Part shown: positions 11,095-24,800 of the stretch, in pieces | How the letters are laid out: the number at the start of each line of letters is the position of its first letter | Numbering within the stretch: position 1 is the stretch's first letter | Assembly (NCBI RefSeq): GCF_003265705.1 | Contig: NW_020312859.1 | Coordinates: 5,358,763-5,422,762 of the forward strand | Length of the DNA: 64,000 nt | Source of the DNA: Callorhinus ursinus | Taxonomy: Eukaryota; Chordata; Mammalia; Carnivora; Otariidae | Direction: 5' to 3' | Program-made: the position numbers and the translations under genes | The notes under the pieces: model-generated | Database searches by the model: none | Told to the model about the DNA's origin: nothing | Seen by the model: only the letters and a program-made list of their open reading frames with translations

Positions 11095-14000
11095 GTAAGT
11101 GGCCACATATCTAAGCGAATGCACCCAGCGGATGCTCCCTGGTGCTCCTTCACCACGAACAGTTGCTGGCACTTAGGGCGTGTCTCTCAGCCTCTGTCAT
11201 TACCCTGCTGCTGCTTTTCCCCGTTCTCCACACGGACACCGACAGCTCTGTTCTGAATGACCTGACCTGTACTTATGATCAGCTCAGCTCCATATAGGAA
11301 TAAGTGTAATGAAAACTGTAAGTCAAAATATTACTCAAAATTAGCTGTGTGGAAGAGAAATCTTTCTTCCCCTGGAACAGCTTTCCGAGATGTGGTCAAT
11401 TCTTTATAGTTTATGTATTTATCATTTTGGATGTTTGGTTAATTTAAAAGCATTCTCATTTAGAAAATTCATGCTCATAATGACCTGGGGAAGTTTCCTC
11501 CTAGACAAAATAGTGGACTGATTGGAAGGATGTGAACACCAACTATTTGGCATTTGATTTCTTGAAGGGGAGGAGAACTGATAAAAACATTTGGCCTGCG
11601 TGACCCATCCTGCCAAAATCTTTTCCTTGGTTGATACTTCTGTGTTCAGATGGCTCCATATTCAAAGGAACCCAGAGACCCCGACCAATGTGGCTCAGGG
11701 AGGAGAGAAGGGGGACCTGCTTCCGTCTCTTGGAAACAGGCTATCTTTGATGGGCTGGTTTTCCTTTTACAGAATTGAATGACAGTCCGGAAACTGGGGA
11801 TATCTGAGCCACTGCCCTTCACTGAGACCCTATGCAAAGAGGTTGGGTGGGATCAGCCACTTTGCTCTCTGCTTCTAGGGAGCAGTGCCTAGTCAGATAA
11901 AGGGTGACCTAGGGATATGGTTACAAGGATTATTCTCTGTTCTGTCCTAGTGGATAGGTCCTTGTGAAACCAAAACAGATTGTTTTGGGAAATAATTGAC
12001 TCATCTGCTGCCAGTTCTTAACAGGAAGAGCCATGACTAAACACTCTCCCCACACTGATTTCTTTCTATCCTGGCTCTCTAGCGTCATCAGCTGGTAGAC
12101 AACTACAGCAAATGCAGTTCCATCTGCCAGGAATTTATCCTTTGGAGATACTAAGAGAAGTGTCAACTGGGTGAACAAAGGTTTTCACTGCTGCTTTGTT
12201 TATAGCAGCAAATATGGAAAGGAACCTATGTGTCCATCAAAAAGGGACTATTTATATCATAGCATATCCACCTAGTGGCATATTAAAATCTGTTAAAAAG
12301 AACACATTACTAAAGAGAACCCCAGGCCTTCAGAACTGTCATCATTTATGATACATGGGCAGGTTTATATTTCTTAAAACATTCTGCATATTTAATGTTT
12401 TAAACATTCTTTAAGGTAAGCTTTTATTTTAGTAAAAACACTTTTTTTTTTTTTTTTTTTAAGTAATCTGAACACCCATCGTGGGGCTTGAACTCACGAC
12501 TCCTAGATCAAGAGTCTCATGCTTGACCAACTAAGCCAGCCAGGTGCCCCTCTCACGAAGAAAACTCTTTACCAGAATTACACCACCGTGAATTTACATT
12601 TCTTTCTCTTGAGATTTTACTGGTTCATATTAAGACCTTAGTCTGTCAGCCAGCTATTGCACAGCCTCAGTTAAGTGAGTTTTCGTTTAGACTGTAATAT
12701 TGACGAACAGGGTGGGGTTTCTCCTTAAAAGTTAGTATTAGCTATGGTAGGGGAGCAAGTTAATTAAGTGGAGTCACTTTCAGGAGGAGTTGTTCCTGCT
12801 TCTCTTCCAGGTATAGGTCATAGACCATACTGATGACTGAACTGCAGGGCATGAAAATAGAAACTTATATTCATGCCAAAGCAATCCATAGGTACCAGGA
12901 TTGAGCGTATGTGTAGAGTTCATTGCCTGACGGAGATTTTGGTAGAATAGGATTGAAACTACCACATCACTGTGTAATTTTGGACAAGCTCAGCCTGTTT
13001 TTCTATCACTTGAATGGGAGCAATCATACATTTTTCACGAGGTAACTGGATTAAATGGGGTAGCTTATCAAGTACTTGGCATTCAGTGTGTCAGTGGCAA
13101 GGAAATCATCCAGTAGAATGAGAAAATTATGATGATCAGACTTTGTCCTTACCCTTACCGTGTTTCTGAGGTGTTAGAAGTAACAGCAAATAAAATGCCC
13201 ATGCTTTAAAAACCCTCATTCCTATGAATTCATTTTTCCTCTTCTCTGGAGGAGGAAAACATGTAAAATGTGTTCCGATCTTGAAAAATCCTCATTTCCT
13301 TGTCTAAAATTTTATCAAGGTAAATTAAACTGAGATGAAAGATTTTACAAGTTAATCAGAACTTAGTAACAAATAATCATACTTCTTATTAACTAGAAAG
13401 GGCATACCAGGAGTAGTGTGTCGAGGACAAAGGATTTAGAGATTGACTGTGTTGCCTAAAGACATGTTGCAAGAAAAATAGACTTTAATAAAACATTTAA
13501 AAATGAGTCACTCGGGTGCTTTTATCTATATAAAAAAATAAACAACTTCTACTAAGAAATATATACATTGCAATCCCTAAGAAGGCTAAACAGTATTAGG
13601 CAGAAGAACATTTTGCTAGAGAAACAAAATGTGCACTCTCATCCCTGAAAACCGTTGTAGCACTCCTGATGTGTAGTACAGCCAGAACTTCTTCGCAAGG
13701 TGAAGATCTGTAGTTCACGTTAGTGGTAACAAACCTATGGTAAGGAAGTACTGATTTTTATTCATCCCAGCTCCTTGCATGATACTGAGAGAAGTACAAA
13801 ATATGGTTAATGTTATTTGATATATGATATGGATAAGAGGGTTTTGGTGCACATATCCAATGTAGAGGAGAGTTCATGAGCACGAGTACAACAGGAATAG
13901 GTAATACTATGAGTAGGATTAAAACCTGGAGCCGTGACCAGGAGGGTAACCCAGACTTGCAGTAATTAGGAGAGAACCTTCTCGCCAAACCCCATAACCA

Positions 14001-17000
14001 GAAGTCAGATCAGTAGAGGCCCTCATTCTGAGACTTCTAGAAAATGAAACGGTGCGGCGGGAAGCGTTTTCTTCAGATATATGGTGGGAATCTCAAAGAC
14101 CTTCGGATTATTAGACCCTGTTTCCTTTTCTAGAGTGAATATGGATATAATTTATTTACTAAACAAATATTTGTTGAGTTTTTCCAGCTGTTTTCCAGTT
14201 ATTCATTAAAAAATATTTGAGGGTCTGCTTGGGGCCAGCTACAAAATTGACAAAAAGTTAGGTTTTCTTTTCTTAAGAAAGTTTAGTCTGGTTACAAACA
14301 GGCGGTTACAGTAGGGGTGGCATAGGTCTCAAAAGAGTCAGGGTTCTGCATTGAGGGTGGAGGAGTGATGCTTTGGAACTGGAGAGTATGGAGGTTTGGG
14401 GCATGTCAGCCCCACCAGAGAATCTGAGAATGTTTTATTTATTCATTTGACAGAGAGGGAGAGAGCGAGCGAGCACAAGCAGGGGGAAAGGCAGGCAGAG
14501 GGAGAGCGTTAGGGAGAAGCAAGATGGATCCCTGCTGAGCAGGGAGCCTGATGCATTACTTGATCCCAGGACCCTGAGATCATGACCTGAGTCGAAGGCA
14601 GACGCTTAACTGACTGAGCCACCCAGGCTCCCCCCGAGAGTGTTTTAAAGAGATGGTGTCTTCTGGGTAGAGCCAGGTTTAGTTAGGTTGTTTCTGAGGA
14701 TCCAGGAGGAAAGCTTGGGAGGAAAGAGAGTAGTAGTATATGGTTGGGTTGGGGAAGGTGAAGTATATGATAGTAAAGGAGAGTGGAAAGGCCTGGAGTG
14801 TGGAGTGCTAAATTTTGAGTGGTGACCAAAGATAACCTAAGATAAGAGGCATGGTGGATTGGGGTGCCTGGGTGGCTCAGTTGGGTAAGCATCTAATTTT
14901 TGATTTTGGCTCAGGCCATGGTCTGCAGCTCATGAGATCAAGCCCTGCATTGGTCTCTGCACTCAGTGCAGAGTCTGCTTGAGATTCTCTCTCCCTTCTG
15001 TCCCTCCCCCCTAACCCCTGCTCGCACTCTCTCTCTAAATAAATAAAATCTTAAAAAAAAAAAAATGAAGCATGGTGGATTTAGCTGGCCATCAGATTCC
15101 CAAATGAATTGGTCCCAGCTGTGCTGTACTGGGGGAAGGTGAGAACTCCCATCCCTAAGATGGTGTGTACCACCAATATAGATCACCAAATAATAACCCA
15201 CAGTAGTGAAAGAGGACCAGAATAGTGAAAGAGGAATAGCAAAGTTGATCATATGGATGAATAAATAATTCAATTTTTAGACTTTTCAGCGTCACACTGC
15301 AGAGGGTCTTAAGAGTTAATACCAGTCAGACCTTCCATTTGGCAGTCATTGGAAGGCCTTTTCAACATGCCTAAAGAGGGAGTGTTAGTAAATTGCTTAG
15401 CAGGACCAAGATTTTAAACAGCCTCACCCTGGAGTCATGTTTCAAAAGGACTTAAAATGGACCTTACCCAAATTCTCCCTCCTCTGAAGAAAGAAAAGAA
15501 ATCTGAGCATTGAATGCTTTTCTCTATCTTTTGACGTACCTTGACAGATTTTTTTGTTGTCCTGATTCGTTCTGTGTTCTGAAACATACTTGAGAAGCCT
15601 GAACACGATGAGGATGGTAAAAGGACGTTGACTCATTTTATGTGAAGTGTGATGGATGAAACTAGGATTATGTAGCCTAGAGAAGGGAAGGTTTAAAAGC
15701 ATCCTGTGAAGAAAAGAAATTACATGTATCTGTTGCTGGACCCGTGGATGTGAATGGTCACATGGGAAGCATTACTGGAGGGCAGGCAAGGTACTTATAA
15801 AGTATTGTTTTCTCTCTCCTTACCCTTCCTTGTCTGCATCTAAATTTAATAATCTACCTGACCCCAGTTTTTGTTACTGCCTGGAATTAACAAGGTTTAG
15901 ATTGACTTTGCAGATCTGGAGAAGTTAAATCTCTGAGACTCTTGAAATATCATAAGAGAAAAGTGCCCCCCACTCCCTGGTTTTAAATGCAAAAATGTGA
16001 TAATAGAGGTGGGGACTAAGAATGACAGATTCTAGGACTTTGACAGGAAGGAGTTTGAAGTTTGCAAATCTGTCCACCACTCTTCAGTCTTAATTTACCA
16101 GGTTCTCAGCAGCATTTGATGCCTGTAATCATTCTGTCTTGAAGTGCTCTCATCTTCTGGCTTCTGTGATACCACACTTTCCTACTTTTTTCCCTACTAC
16201 ATCACTGACCTGATTCCTCTTTCTCACCCTCTTCTGTAGGTTCTTCCTCTGGGGACCCTTAATATTAGTGCTTGTCAGGTTTTGGTCCTGTTCTTCTTCC
16301 CTCTTTGTCCATTCTTCCTGGGCAGTCTGATTCATTCTTGTAGAAATGTCTTTCAGAAGGGGTGCCTGGGTGGCTCAGACAGTTAAGTGTCTGCCTTCAG
16401 CTCAGGTCATGATCCCAGAGTCCTGGAATTGAGCCCCGACATCAGGCTCGCTGCTAGGCAGGGAGTCTGCTTCTCCCTCTCCCTCTGTCCCTGCTCATGC
16501 TCTCTCTGTCTCTCTCCCCGCCTCCTCATAAATAAATAAATAAACAAACAAGCAAACAAATAAATAAAATCTTTTAAAAAAACAAGGGAAAGAAATATCT
16601 TTTGGAAAGTATGCCCAAGAGCCTCTTGGACACCTCTACCTACATTATCCTTAGATGCCTTGAAACTGACCTCTCCTCCTCCTGGTGCTAACCGCCTCTG
16701 ACTACATGAGGAGCCACATCAGGGTCAGAACGCTTGCTCTGTCATCCAGAGCACAGGACTCCTGGGTAAAGAGGGATTGAATATTCTAAATGGAGGAGGG
16801 AACACTAAAGGGACACACACACAGTTGGCCATTGTTCCTGGGTCTTGCTCACCCAGCACAGCTTGCTTGCCAAATGACTGAGCCCAGTACAATGGCAATA
16901 AGAAAGGCGAGGAAATGTGGGTTTTCACTTTTAGTCTATCCCATGGTCAGATAACTGTAGGAAATATTCTTTCAGAAGAAAGTGAAGGTGAAAGAATAAG

Positions 17001-20000
17001 ACAATCCTAATTTTAGTTGGAAAATAACTTTTACCACCTGAAAATGTCTGCTTCAGGGGCGCCTGGGTGGCTCAGTTGTTAAGCGTCTGCCTTCGGCTCA
17101 GATCATGATCCCAGGGTCCTGGGATCGAGCCCTGCATCGGGCTCCCTGCTCGGCAGGAAGCCTGCTTCTCCCTCTCCCACTCCCCCTGCTTGTGTTCCTG
17201 CTTTCGCTGTGTCTCTCTCTGTCAAATAAATGAAAGTCTTAAAAAAAAAAAAAGAAAATGTCTGCTTCACCTGAAAATGTCTGCAAATAGACATTTTCAT
17301 TTATATTTCATATTATTCATATTATTTCATTAATAGTGGATCTTATTTTCATTTTTATCATTTGGACTTTAAAAAAAGTCAGAAGGTTTCAGATTTAGAT
17401 AAGCTATTCTACTCATTTTTATTTTTTTTATTTTAAAGATTTTATTTATTTATTTGACAGACAGAGACAGCGAGAGAGGGAACACAAGCAGGGGGAGTGG
17501 GAGAGGGAGAAGCAGGCTTCCCGCCGAGCAGGGAGCCCAATGCGGGGCTCCATCCCAGGACCCTGGGATCATGATCTGAGCTGAAGGCAGACGCTTAACG
17601 ACTGAGCCACCCAGGCGCCCTCTACTCATTTTTATGTTGAGCTAATTTCTTGACCTTAAGTAAGTCTAAGCATAGAACATTTTCATCTTCCTGCTGGAGA
17701 AAATGGAAGACTGTGAGGCAGACAGCAGGAGGAGCTGGGCCTTGCTCACCACGGGGCCAAAGATGCACCGAAGCGCTTTGGGATGGAGGGCGTGTGGGGG
17801 ACCTTTCCGACCTGAGGGCGACAAGCATTCTCTTTTCCCAGCACTCAGTCAAATGTGATCGTGGTGCTGGTGCCTCTCATATTCTACCTTTGATTCCTGA
17901 ATCATAGTAATTTGGAGGAGTATGAATTGCCTGGCAAAAAAGCTTTTCCTGTTCATTATTAAAGTCTTTAAGATTTTTCTATTACATCTATGTGAAAATA
18001 TTTTTATTACAAGTATTGCAAAAGTAATATCCTTGATACTAAAAATGTAGATGTCTATGTAGAAAAACAACCAAATTTGCACAGCCTCAGGTGATGACTG
18101 CTAACTTCTTGTCGATTTTCTTCCAGTCTTTCTTCTATACACAGGAATTTGTTGTCAGTTTTGTTTACATGTACACTTTTATAGACTTTTTTCTGTTTTT
18201 CAAATTGAAAATACTTATTTCATTCAATAACCGTATGAGTTTTACCATAAGCCACAAAGATTGGGGAATACCTCAGTCACTGCCTTCTGAAGCTTACATT
18301 CTAGTCATGGGAGACATGGAAACAAATAATAACTTTCAGAAAGTTACAAAGAAAGAAGTGAATGTTACCTACAGTCCTATCACCCAGACATAATGATGGT
18401 TAACATCTGGTATGTGTCCTAAATTTATTTTAAAAAACTAGTGTTGAAAAATAGCATTTTTAAAAAACAAAAATAAGATTAGACCATAGATTTTTTTTCC
18501 ACTTTCCAGTATGTTGTGGACTTTTTTTTTATGTTAACTAAAGCTTTGTAATTAATAATAATAATAATATGTAATACAATACAAAAATATAACAATGGCT
18601 GCATGATACTCTTCCCATATAATGGATGTGCTATTAATTTAAACATTTTACTAAAGGTTGACAAATAGATTATTTAGTTTTTTTCCCCTCTATTAGAAAT
18701 TGTGTATCAGATATTCTAAGCCTTTGGAGAACGTAAATGTTTCCTTAATTTCTGTTGTAAGAGAGAAATCACTCAGTTTAAAAGCATATCCGTAAATAAA
18801 ATTTTGGTATTGTTGCTATACTCCCCTACAAAAGGCTTTTTAATAGTTGATGGAGCTGTCAGCAATGTCCGAGAGGACCATTTTCAATCTATCCTTATAT
18901 TGGATTTTTAAAAATTGAGATATAATTCACATTCTGTAAATTCTATTATACTTTTAAGTTGTGCAGTTCAGTGGTTTTTAGTATAGTCACAAGATTGTAT
19001 AAAGATCACCACTATTTGATTCCAGAACATTTTCATCACCCCCAAAAGAAACTATATGCCCATTAGCAGGCACTCCTCATTTCCTCTTCCCTCAGGCCCA
19101 GGCAACCACTAATTTACTTCTCTCTATGGATATGCCTATTCCGGGCATTTCCTATAAATGGAATTATACAATATGTAGTCTTTCGTACCTGGCTTCTTTC
19201 ACTTAGCATAATGTTTTCGAGGTCTATCCATTTGGTACCATGGGTGATTTTCTTAATTAGAGTCTGTTTTGACTTTCAAGTACTTTCCTTGGACGTCCCT
19301 CTGTTTGGGAACCATTGACCTAGGCCATCATCGCTCCATTAGTTCTTAATGGAGGTCAGTCCTCTACAACTGACCCAGATCCAGTTTATCTGGATTCATA
19401 TCTTTAAGTGTCTTTTCTGGGAATATCATAGGTTGCTAATTTTGAGTCAGAGAAGTGGGTTTTATTGCTAACAGTGCGGTTTATGAGCGAGTGTTTTTGA
19501 GTGTTTTTATCAGTTGGCCTCTCTATTTCATCCTGTGTTCTAGGTGCTTGTCTCTGTTTAGTAAATTGTCAATATAATGTAAAATATTGCTGGTACTGTA
19601 GTCCACCATCGCCATTCTGTTCCCTTCAGGACCATTTTCAAAGTGGTGATTTACTGTCCTTCTTGGTAGAGGCTGAAAACAGTCTATTAAGGCTCTTTGC
19701 CTCTTCTCCATTGATCTTGAGACACATGGAAGAAATATTTTTTGTCACATTTTTTAATCATCAGCAGATATCTTTTCCAAGCCCTCCAACAAGATGCCTT
19801 AAAAATAAAAACATTTCTGGTGGATTATTGACTTTGGGGATTTAATTTTATTTTTTCAATACTAATATCTTCCTCTTGGGATACTTCTCCCTTTTTAACA
19901 TTGACTAATTGTGTTGCATTTCTTGGGGTTCCCTTCTTCCTGTAGGACGTCCCCGCTCTGCCACTCTTTAGGAATATAATCTTTTTTTTTTTTTAAGATT

Positions 20001-21799
20001 TTATTTATGTATTTGAGAGAGTGAGAATGAGAGAGAGAGAGAGCGAACACATGAGAGGGGGGAGGGTCAGAGGGAGAAGCAGACTCCCCGCTGAGCAGGG
20101 AGCCCGATGCGGGACTCGATCCCAGGACTCCAGGATCGTGACCCGAGCCGAAGGCAGTCGCTTAACCACCTGAGCCACCCAGGCGCCCTAGGAATATAAT
20201 CTTTTTTAAAAAATATTTTATTAATATATATAGAGAGTGAGAGCACAAGCAGGGGGAGCAGCAGGCAGAGGGAGAAGCAGACACCTCACTGAGCAGGGAG
20301 CCTGATGTGGGACTCGATCCCAGGACCCTGAGATATGACCTGAGCCGAAGGCAGATGCCTAACCGACTGAGCCACCCAGGCATCCCAACTTTTTTTTTTT
20401 TTTTAAAGATTTTATTTAATTAATAGAGAAATCACAAGCAGGGAGGGGAAGAGGGGCAGAGGCAGAAGGAGAAGCAGACCCCCCACTGAGCAGGGAGCTT
20501 GACTTGGGGCTTGATGCAGGGCTTCATCCCAGGACCCTGAGATCATGACCTGAGCCAAAGGCAAACCTTAACTGACTGAGCCACCCAGGCGCCCCGGAAT
20601 ATAACCTTTTGACAAGTTGCTTCATCTCTCTGACCTGGCTATCTTATCTGTAAAATTGGGGGTAGAGCAGATAACTATTTGTGATTCCTCAGAGTAGAAT
20701 TGCTGGGATGTCAGGTAGTTACATGCTTACATTTATAAAGAACTACCTAACTTTTTCCCAAAATGGTTGTATAGGCCAAGTCCATTTAACATTTCTAACC
20801 AAGTCCAATCACGCTGGTCTCGTGGCCGAGCAATTGTTATGGTTTCCTGGGATGTATGTGATAAAGCGCTCAGTGAAGTGAGCACTAGCTTTTGGCCAGA
20901 AGGTCCAGATCCAAGTTCCTCCACTCACTAAGGGTGTGTCTGTGGTTACATCACCTAACATCAGTAATCTTCTGTTTCTTCCTATGCAAAATAGGTGTCT
21001 TTACACTAACCTTTCAGGATTGTTGTAAAGATTAGAGATATCAAGAAGCATGCTTTGCATAATTCTGAGTATATCCATATGATAATATGTCCAATATGTG
21101 TTAGCTGTTGCTATTGTTACTGCCTAGTGATTGCATATCCAGTTTCTACCACCTGCCTCCATCTGCCTCCACTTTGGAGGGCCCTAGCCTTCAAAAGATA
21201 GACCTTGAAATGAGATATGAGTTGAAAATAGGGTCCCACTTTTATCTACAGAGAGCTGCCTTGGTGGAATTAGGTCTTGAATATGTTGTCTTTGAAAGCC
21301 TCTTTAATAAACTAACTTGTATCTCTTGCTTTTTTAGTGTGTCCACCTTTGCATGCTAAGCAAAAACTTGTTTCCTGAGGGTCAAGTGTCCCTTGCACAG
21401 AATTCATTAATATCCCAGGGATGGCTGTGTACTCTCAGGTTCCGAGCTTCACCGGGGTACCTATTACTGCACTCTTGGGTTTCTTGTTGCCTTGTTTTTT
21501 CTTTATCTCTTCTTTTTTTCTTTTTACTGTGGTAAAAGATGTAGCATAAAATTTACCATCTCGAGCAGTTTCTTGTATTTGATTTTAAATTCCTTTTAAG
21601 TTTGCTTAGCTTCTCCTTTTCCTAAGCCATCCTAAGTACTGAATCAGCAATGAGGTAGTCAAACTGAATTGTTTTCCTTTCTTTCTTTCTTTCTTTCTTT
21701 TTTTTTTTTTTTCTTTTTTTCTTTCTTTTTCTTTCTTTCTTTCTTTCTCTCTCTCTTTCTCTCTTTCTTTCTCTCTTTCTTTCTTTCTTTCCTTTCTTT

Positions 21800-21847
<48 letters not shown>

Positions 21848-24800
21848 TCGTGAGTGCTGCCAGAATGACCAATTCTTTCTGGACTTAGACTTGTTTATGG
21901 CACTGGACTTTATTTATGATAAAGCTCCAAAAAAAATCCTTCTTTTCTTTCATCTTTTTCTCCTGGGATTCTCATTGTTATGTTTGGGAGTATTGGACTA
22001 GGGAAGGGAGCTGGGAAACACAGAAAGGGAAACATGCAGCTGAATTTTGTACTCTATCACTCCCAGGGTGGGCCAGGAAGTCTGAGCACAGATTGGGTAA
22101 CCGGAACACTGGAAGGAAGCCACGCCACCTAGGCAAGTGTCTGTGCCCTTTAGCATACACCAAGCCTCTTGTTAGGGGAGCAGACTAGTCACAAATGGTG
22201 CTGTTCCTAAGCCATCATGCAAAGATGATTGGAGCTGACTTCCTGGAAAGCCTGCTTGTCCCTCCCAGGCTCTCCTTAAATTATTTCTTTGTTCCCACCC
22301 CAGGAGAGTATGCTGTTGCCTGAAACCAGCACCCACGTTATCGGATTATTGCCAACCTTAGCTTGGTTATAAAACGACAGATGTACTCTGTGATACCAGA
22401 CCTGAAAGTCTGAGATGTGACTTCTTCCAAAGGGATGTTTCCAGAAAGTGGTCACCTTGGGAAGCTGCACCTTTATTTAATGGTGCTCAAAAACAGCTTC
22501 AGAACTTCCTTTTTAGGAAGATGCCTTCAGCTTCTGTGACACATTTTCTTCTAATGGCGTCTATCACAATAAAGCTTTCTCTTATATGGGCAGGGTTTTT
22601 TGTTGTTGTTGTTTTGTTTTTGCAAGTGGTCAAAGGTTATTTGGTGCTGTGTCTGGGGGCTTAGATGATCATACAGAGGACCACCACTTTTAGTTAAAAA
22701 AAAAGATGTAGTTTTGAATGATTCAGGTTTTCTTGTTGAAAACCAAACCAGCTGAATGTTGATGCAGCTTGAGGATATGTGAGAACAAAGATTTGGGGAG
22801 ATCAACACCATGCTGAGTTTGCCCCTGTGTCCTTGCCATCCGGTGATACCACTTTTACTTATGAGCACATTTGAGCAGAACTTTCATGCACTTGCATGAG
22901 AAATGCCATTCTGGGGTTAGAATCGTGTGCCTAGGGTCTAAAAGTATCTTGTGGGACATCATTGTTGTCGCCTGTTCTAGACATGGGATTCCTAAGGTGT
23001 TTCAGATTTTGGCACATAACAGGGAAATCCTTTAGAGTGGTAGGGTTTGTTTTTTTTTTTTTAAACATATGAATTTTTTATATGCTAACAGTGGCTTGGT
23101 GCGGGTCCACAAAGGCAAAGGCAAGCAAATAAAGTGTGTCCCGGTTGCCACTATCTCCCCAAGACCTAGCCCACGAAGAACTAACACACTGTAGGAAATC
23201 AGTAAATGTTGAACACGTACATGCATTCAGACGTTATAGCACTTTAGAATGAAGAATGCAATGGGGAAAAGTAATGTGCTTGTTTCTCTCTCTTTTACAG
23301 TTGTCAAATTTAAAAGTTCTGAATCACTCGCCAATGTCTGATGCCTCTGTCAATTTTGACTACAAATCCCCCTCCCCGTTTGACCGTAGCACTGATCAGG
23401 AAGAGAAAATTGAAGATGTTGCCAGTCACTGTCTGCCTCAGAAGGCCCTGTATGCTGCTGAGGAGGAAGCTGAGACCCTTTTCCCTCGGAAAATGACATC
23501 CCATAATGGAATGGAGGACAGTGGAGGGGGAGGCACGGGAGTAAAGAAGAAAAGGAAGAAAAAGGATGTAGGGGAGCCAGAGGGCACAGCGAAGGGAAGC
23601 AGGGACAGGGAGCCCAAGCCAAAGAGGAAGCGAGAACCTAGAGAGCCAAAGGAACCCCGGAAGGCCAAGGAGCCCAAGAGGGCCAAGGAGCCCAAGGAGC
23701 CTAAGCAGAAGGATGGAGCCAAGAAAGCGCGCAAGCCCCGGGAGGCCTCAGGCACCAAAGAGGCCAAAGAGAAGAGGAGCAGCGCTGACTCTGGAGCCAG
23801 GACGAAGTCCAAGAAGGCCAGGTGCGTCTCTAACCCTCTCCCCGCCCCGGCACACTTGGCTCTGCCTACAAAGAATGGCTTGCCTTTGGCCTTACTCCAG
23901 CCCCTAGACATAACTCTACTTCTTTCATCCAAAATGAACCACTTTCTCACCTCCTGATGAGAGAAAGATAACCTCAATACTGGCCCTGCCACTTCTTACC
24001 ATTCCTTTTGGATTAAGAAGAATTAAAATACATTCGCACGCATAGGGTGTAAGGGAAGGTACGTCAGAGGTGTGACCCAGGGAGGTTTGGGGGACAGCAG
24101 CAGTGTGGAGTGGCAGAGGGGCAGCTGTCAGGACGGTGCCCGGTCCCGGGAATCAGTGCGTGGGCAGTCTGGGAGAGCTGTGGGTCTGCACACACCAAAG
24201 AGCACTCCCCAGCTTCCCTCGGCCACAAGCTCTCTAGTGTGGGGTCACTCCTTGTCTGTTTCTCTCATTCAGCCTCTGACACAGTGCCTGACTGTGCTCA
24301 GGAGTGCTGTAATGCTCAGGAGGGGATACGAAATGCTCAGGAGGGGATACGTAAATGAGACCAGTAGAGACCACAGTAGAGAGCTCGGAGGGCATGGGTA
24401 CAGATTCACCACAGAGTGGGTGGCATTAAGGGTCCTGGCTAGAGATCCTGTCAGCATCCAGATGTACTCTTCATTCAGGAAACTCTGTATTTGTCATCGT
24501 GTTCAAATGGAATGTTTTTCATTTTGTTTCTTCCTAAATTCTTGGTACAGAACATTTAAACTTTCTGAGCAAATGCAAAGAAAAAAATATAACCTCTATA
24601 GAGTTAAAAGGAACTTAAGGAATTTAAGTTTCTAAAACCTCAGTGCAGAGGCAGAATGTAGAGCAGGAGATTGATGTGAGTGCTGACATAAAGTAATGAG
24701 ATTGTCAGACCTGTGTGGGGTCAGGCATGGAGGAAGTAAGTTTTAAAGAGAAGAAAGCATTTTGGATCGTTTATGCTATGACTCAGAATTTACTATATAG

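Larger units (their letters stand above)
11095..23300. other. CHD6: CHD6 intron between coding exons 1 and 2 (12.2 kb)
   Basis: Contains nine SINEC copies, old L1, L2 and MIR pieces, and a CTTT tract, all listed separately. 11095-12120, 13090-14150, 15760-16340 and 21850-23300 hold no recognisable gene or repeat. The part around 15630-15760 resembles a CR1/L3 LINE ('tagcctagagaagggaagg'), weakly. Confidence 0.75.

Noticed and set aside
23256..23300. Alternative start [15 protein letters not shown] in frame with exon 2
   Set aside because: The last codons are the polypyrimidine tract and AG of a good acceptor; no separate promoter or exon is visible.
23438..23992. 184-codon minus-strand open frame
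   Set aside because: It is the antisense shadow of the Lys/Glu/Pro-rich CHD6 exon 2; GC-biased repeats keep the opposite strand open.
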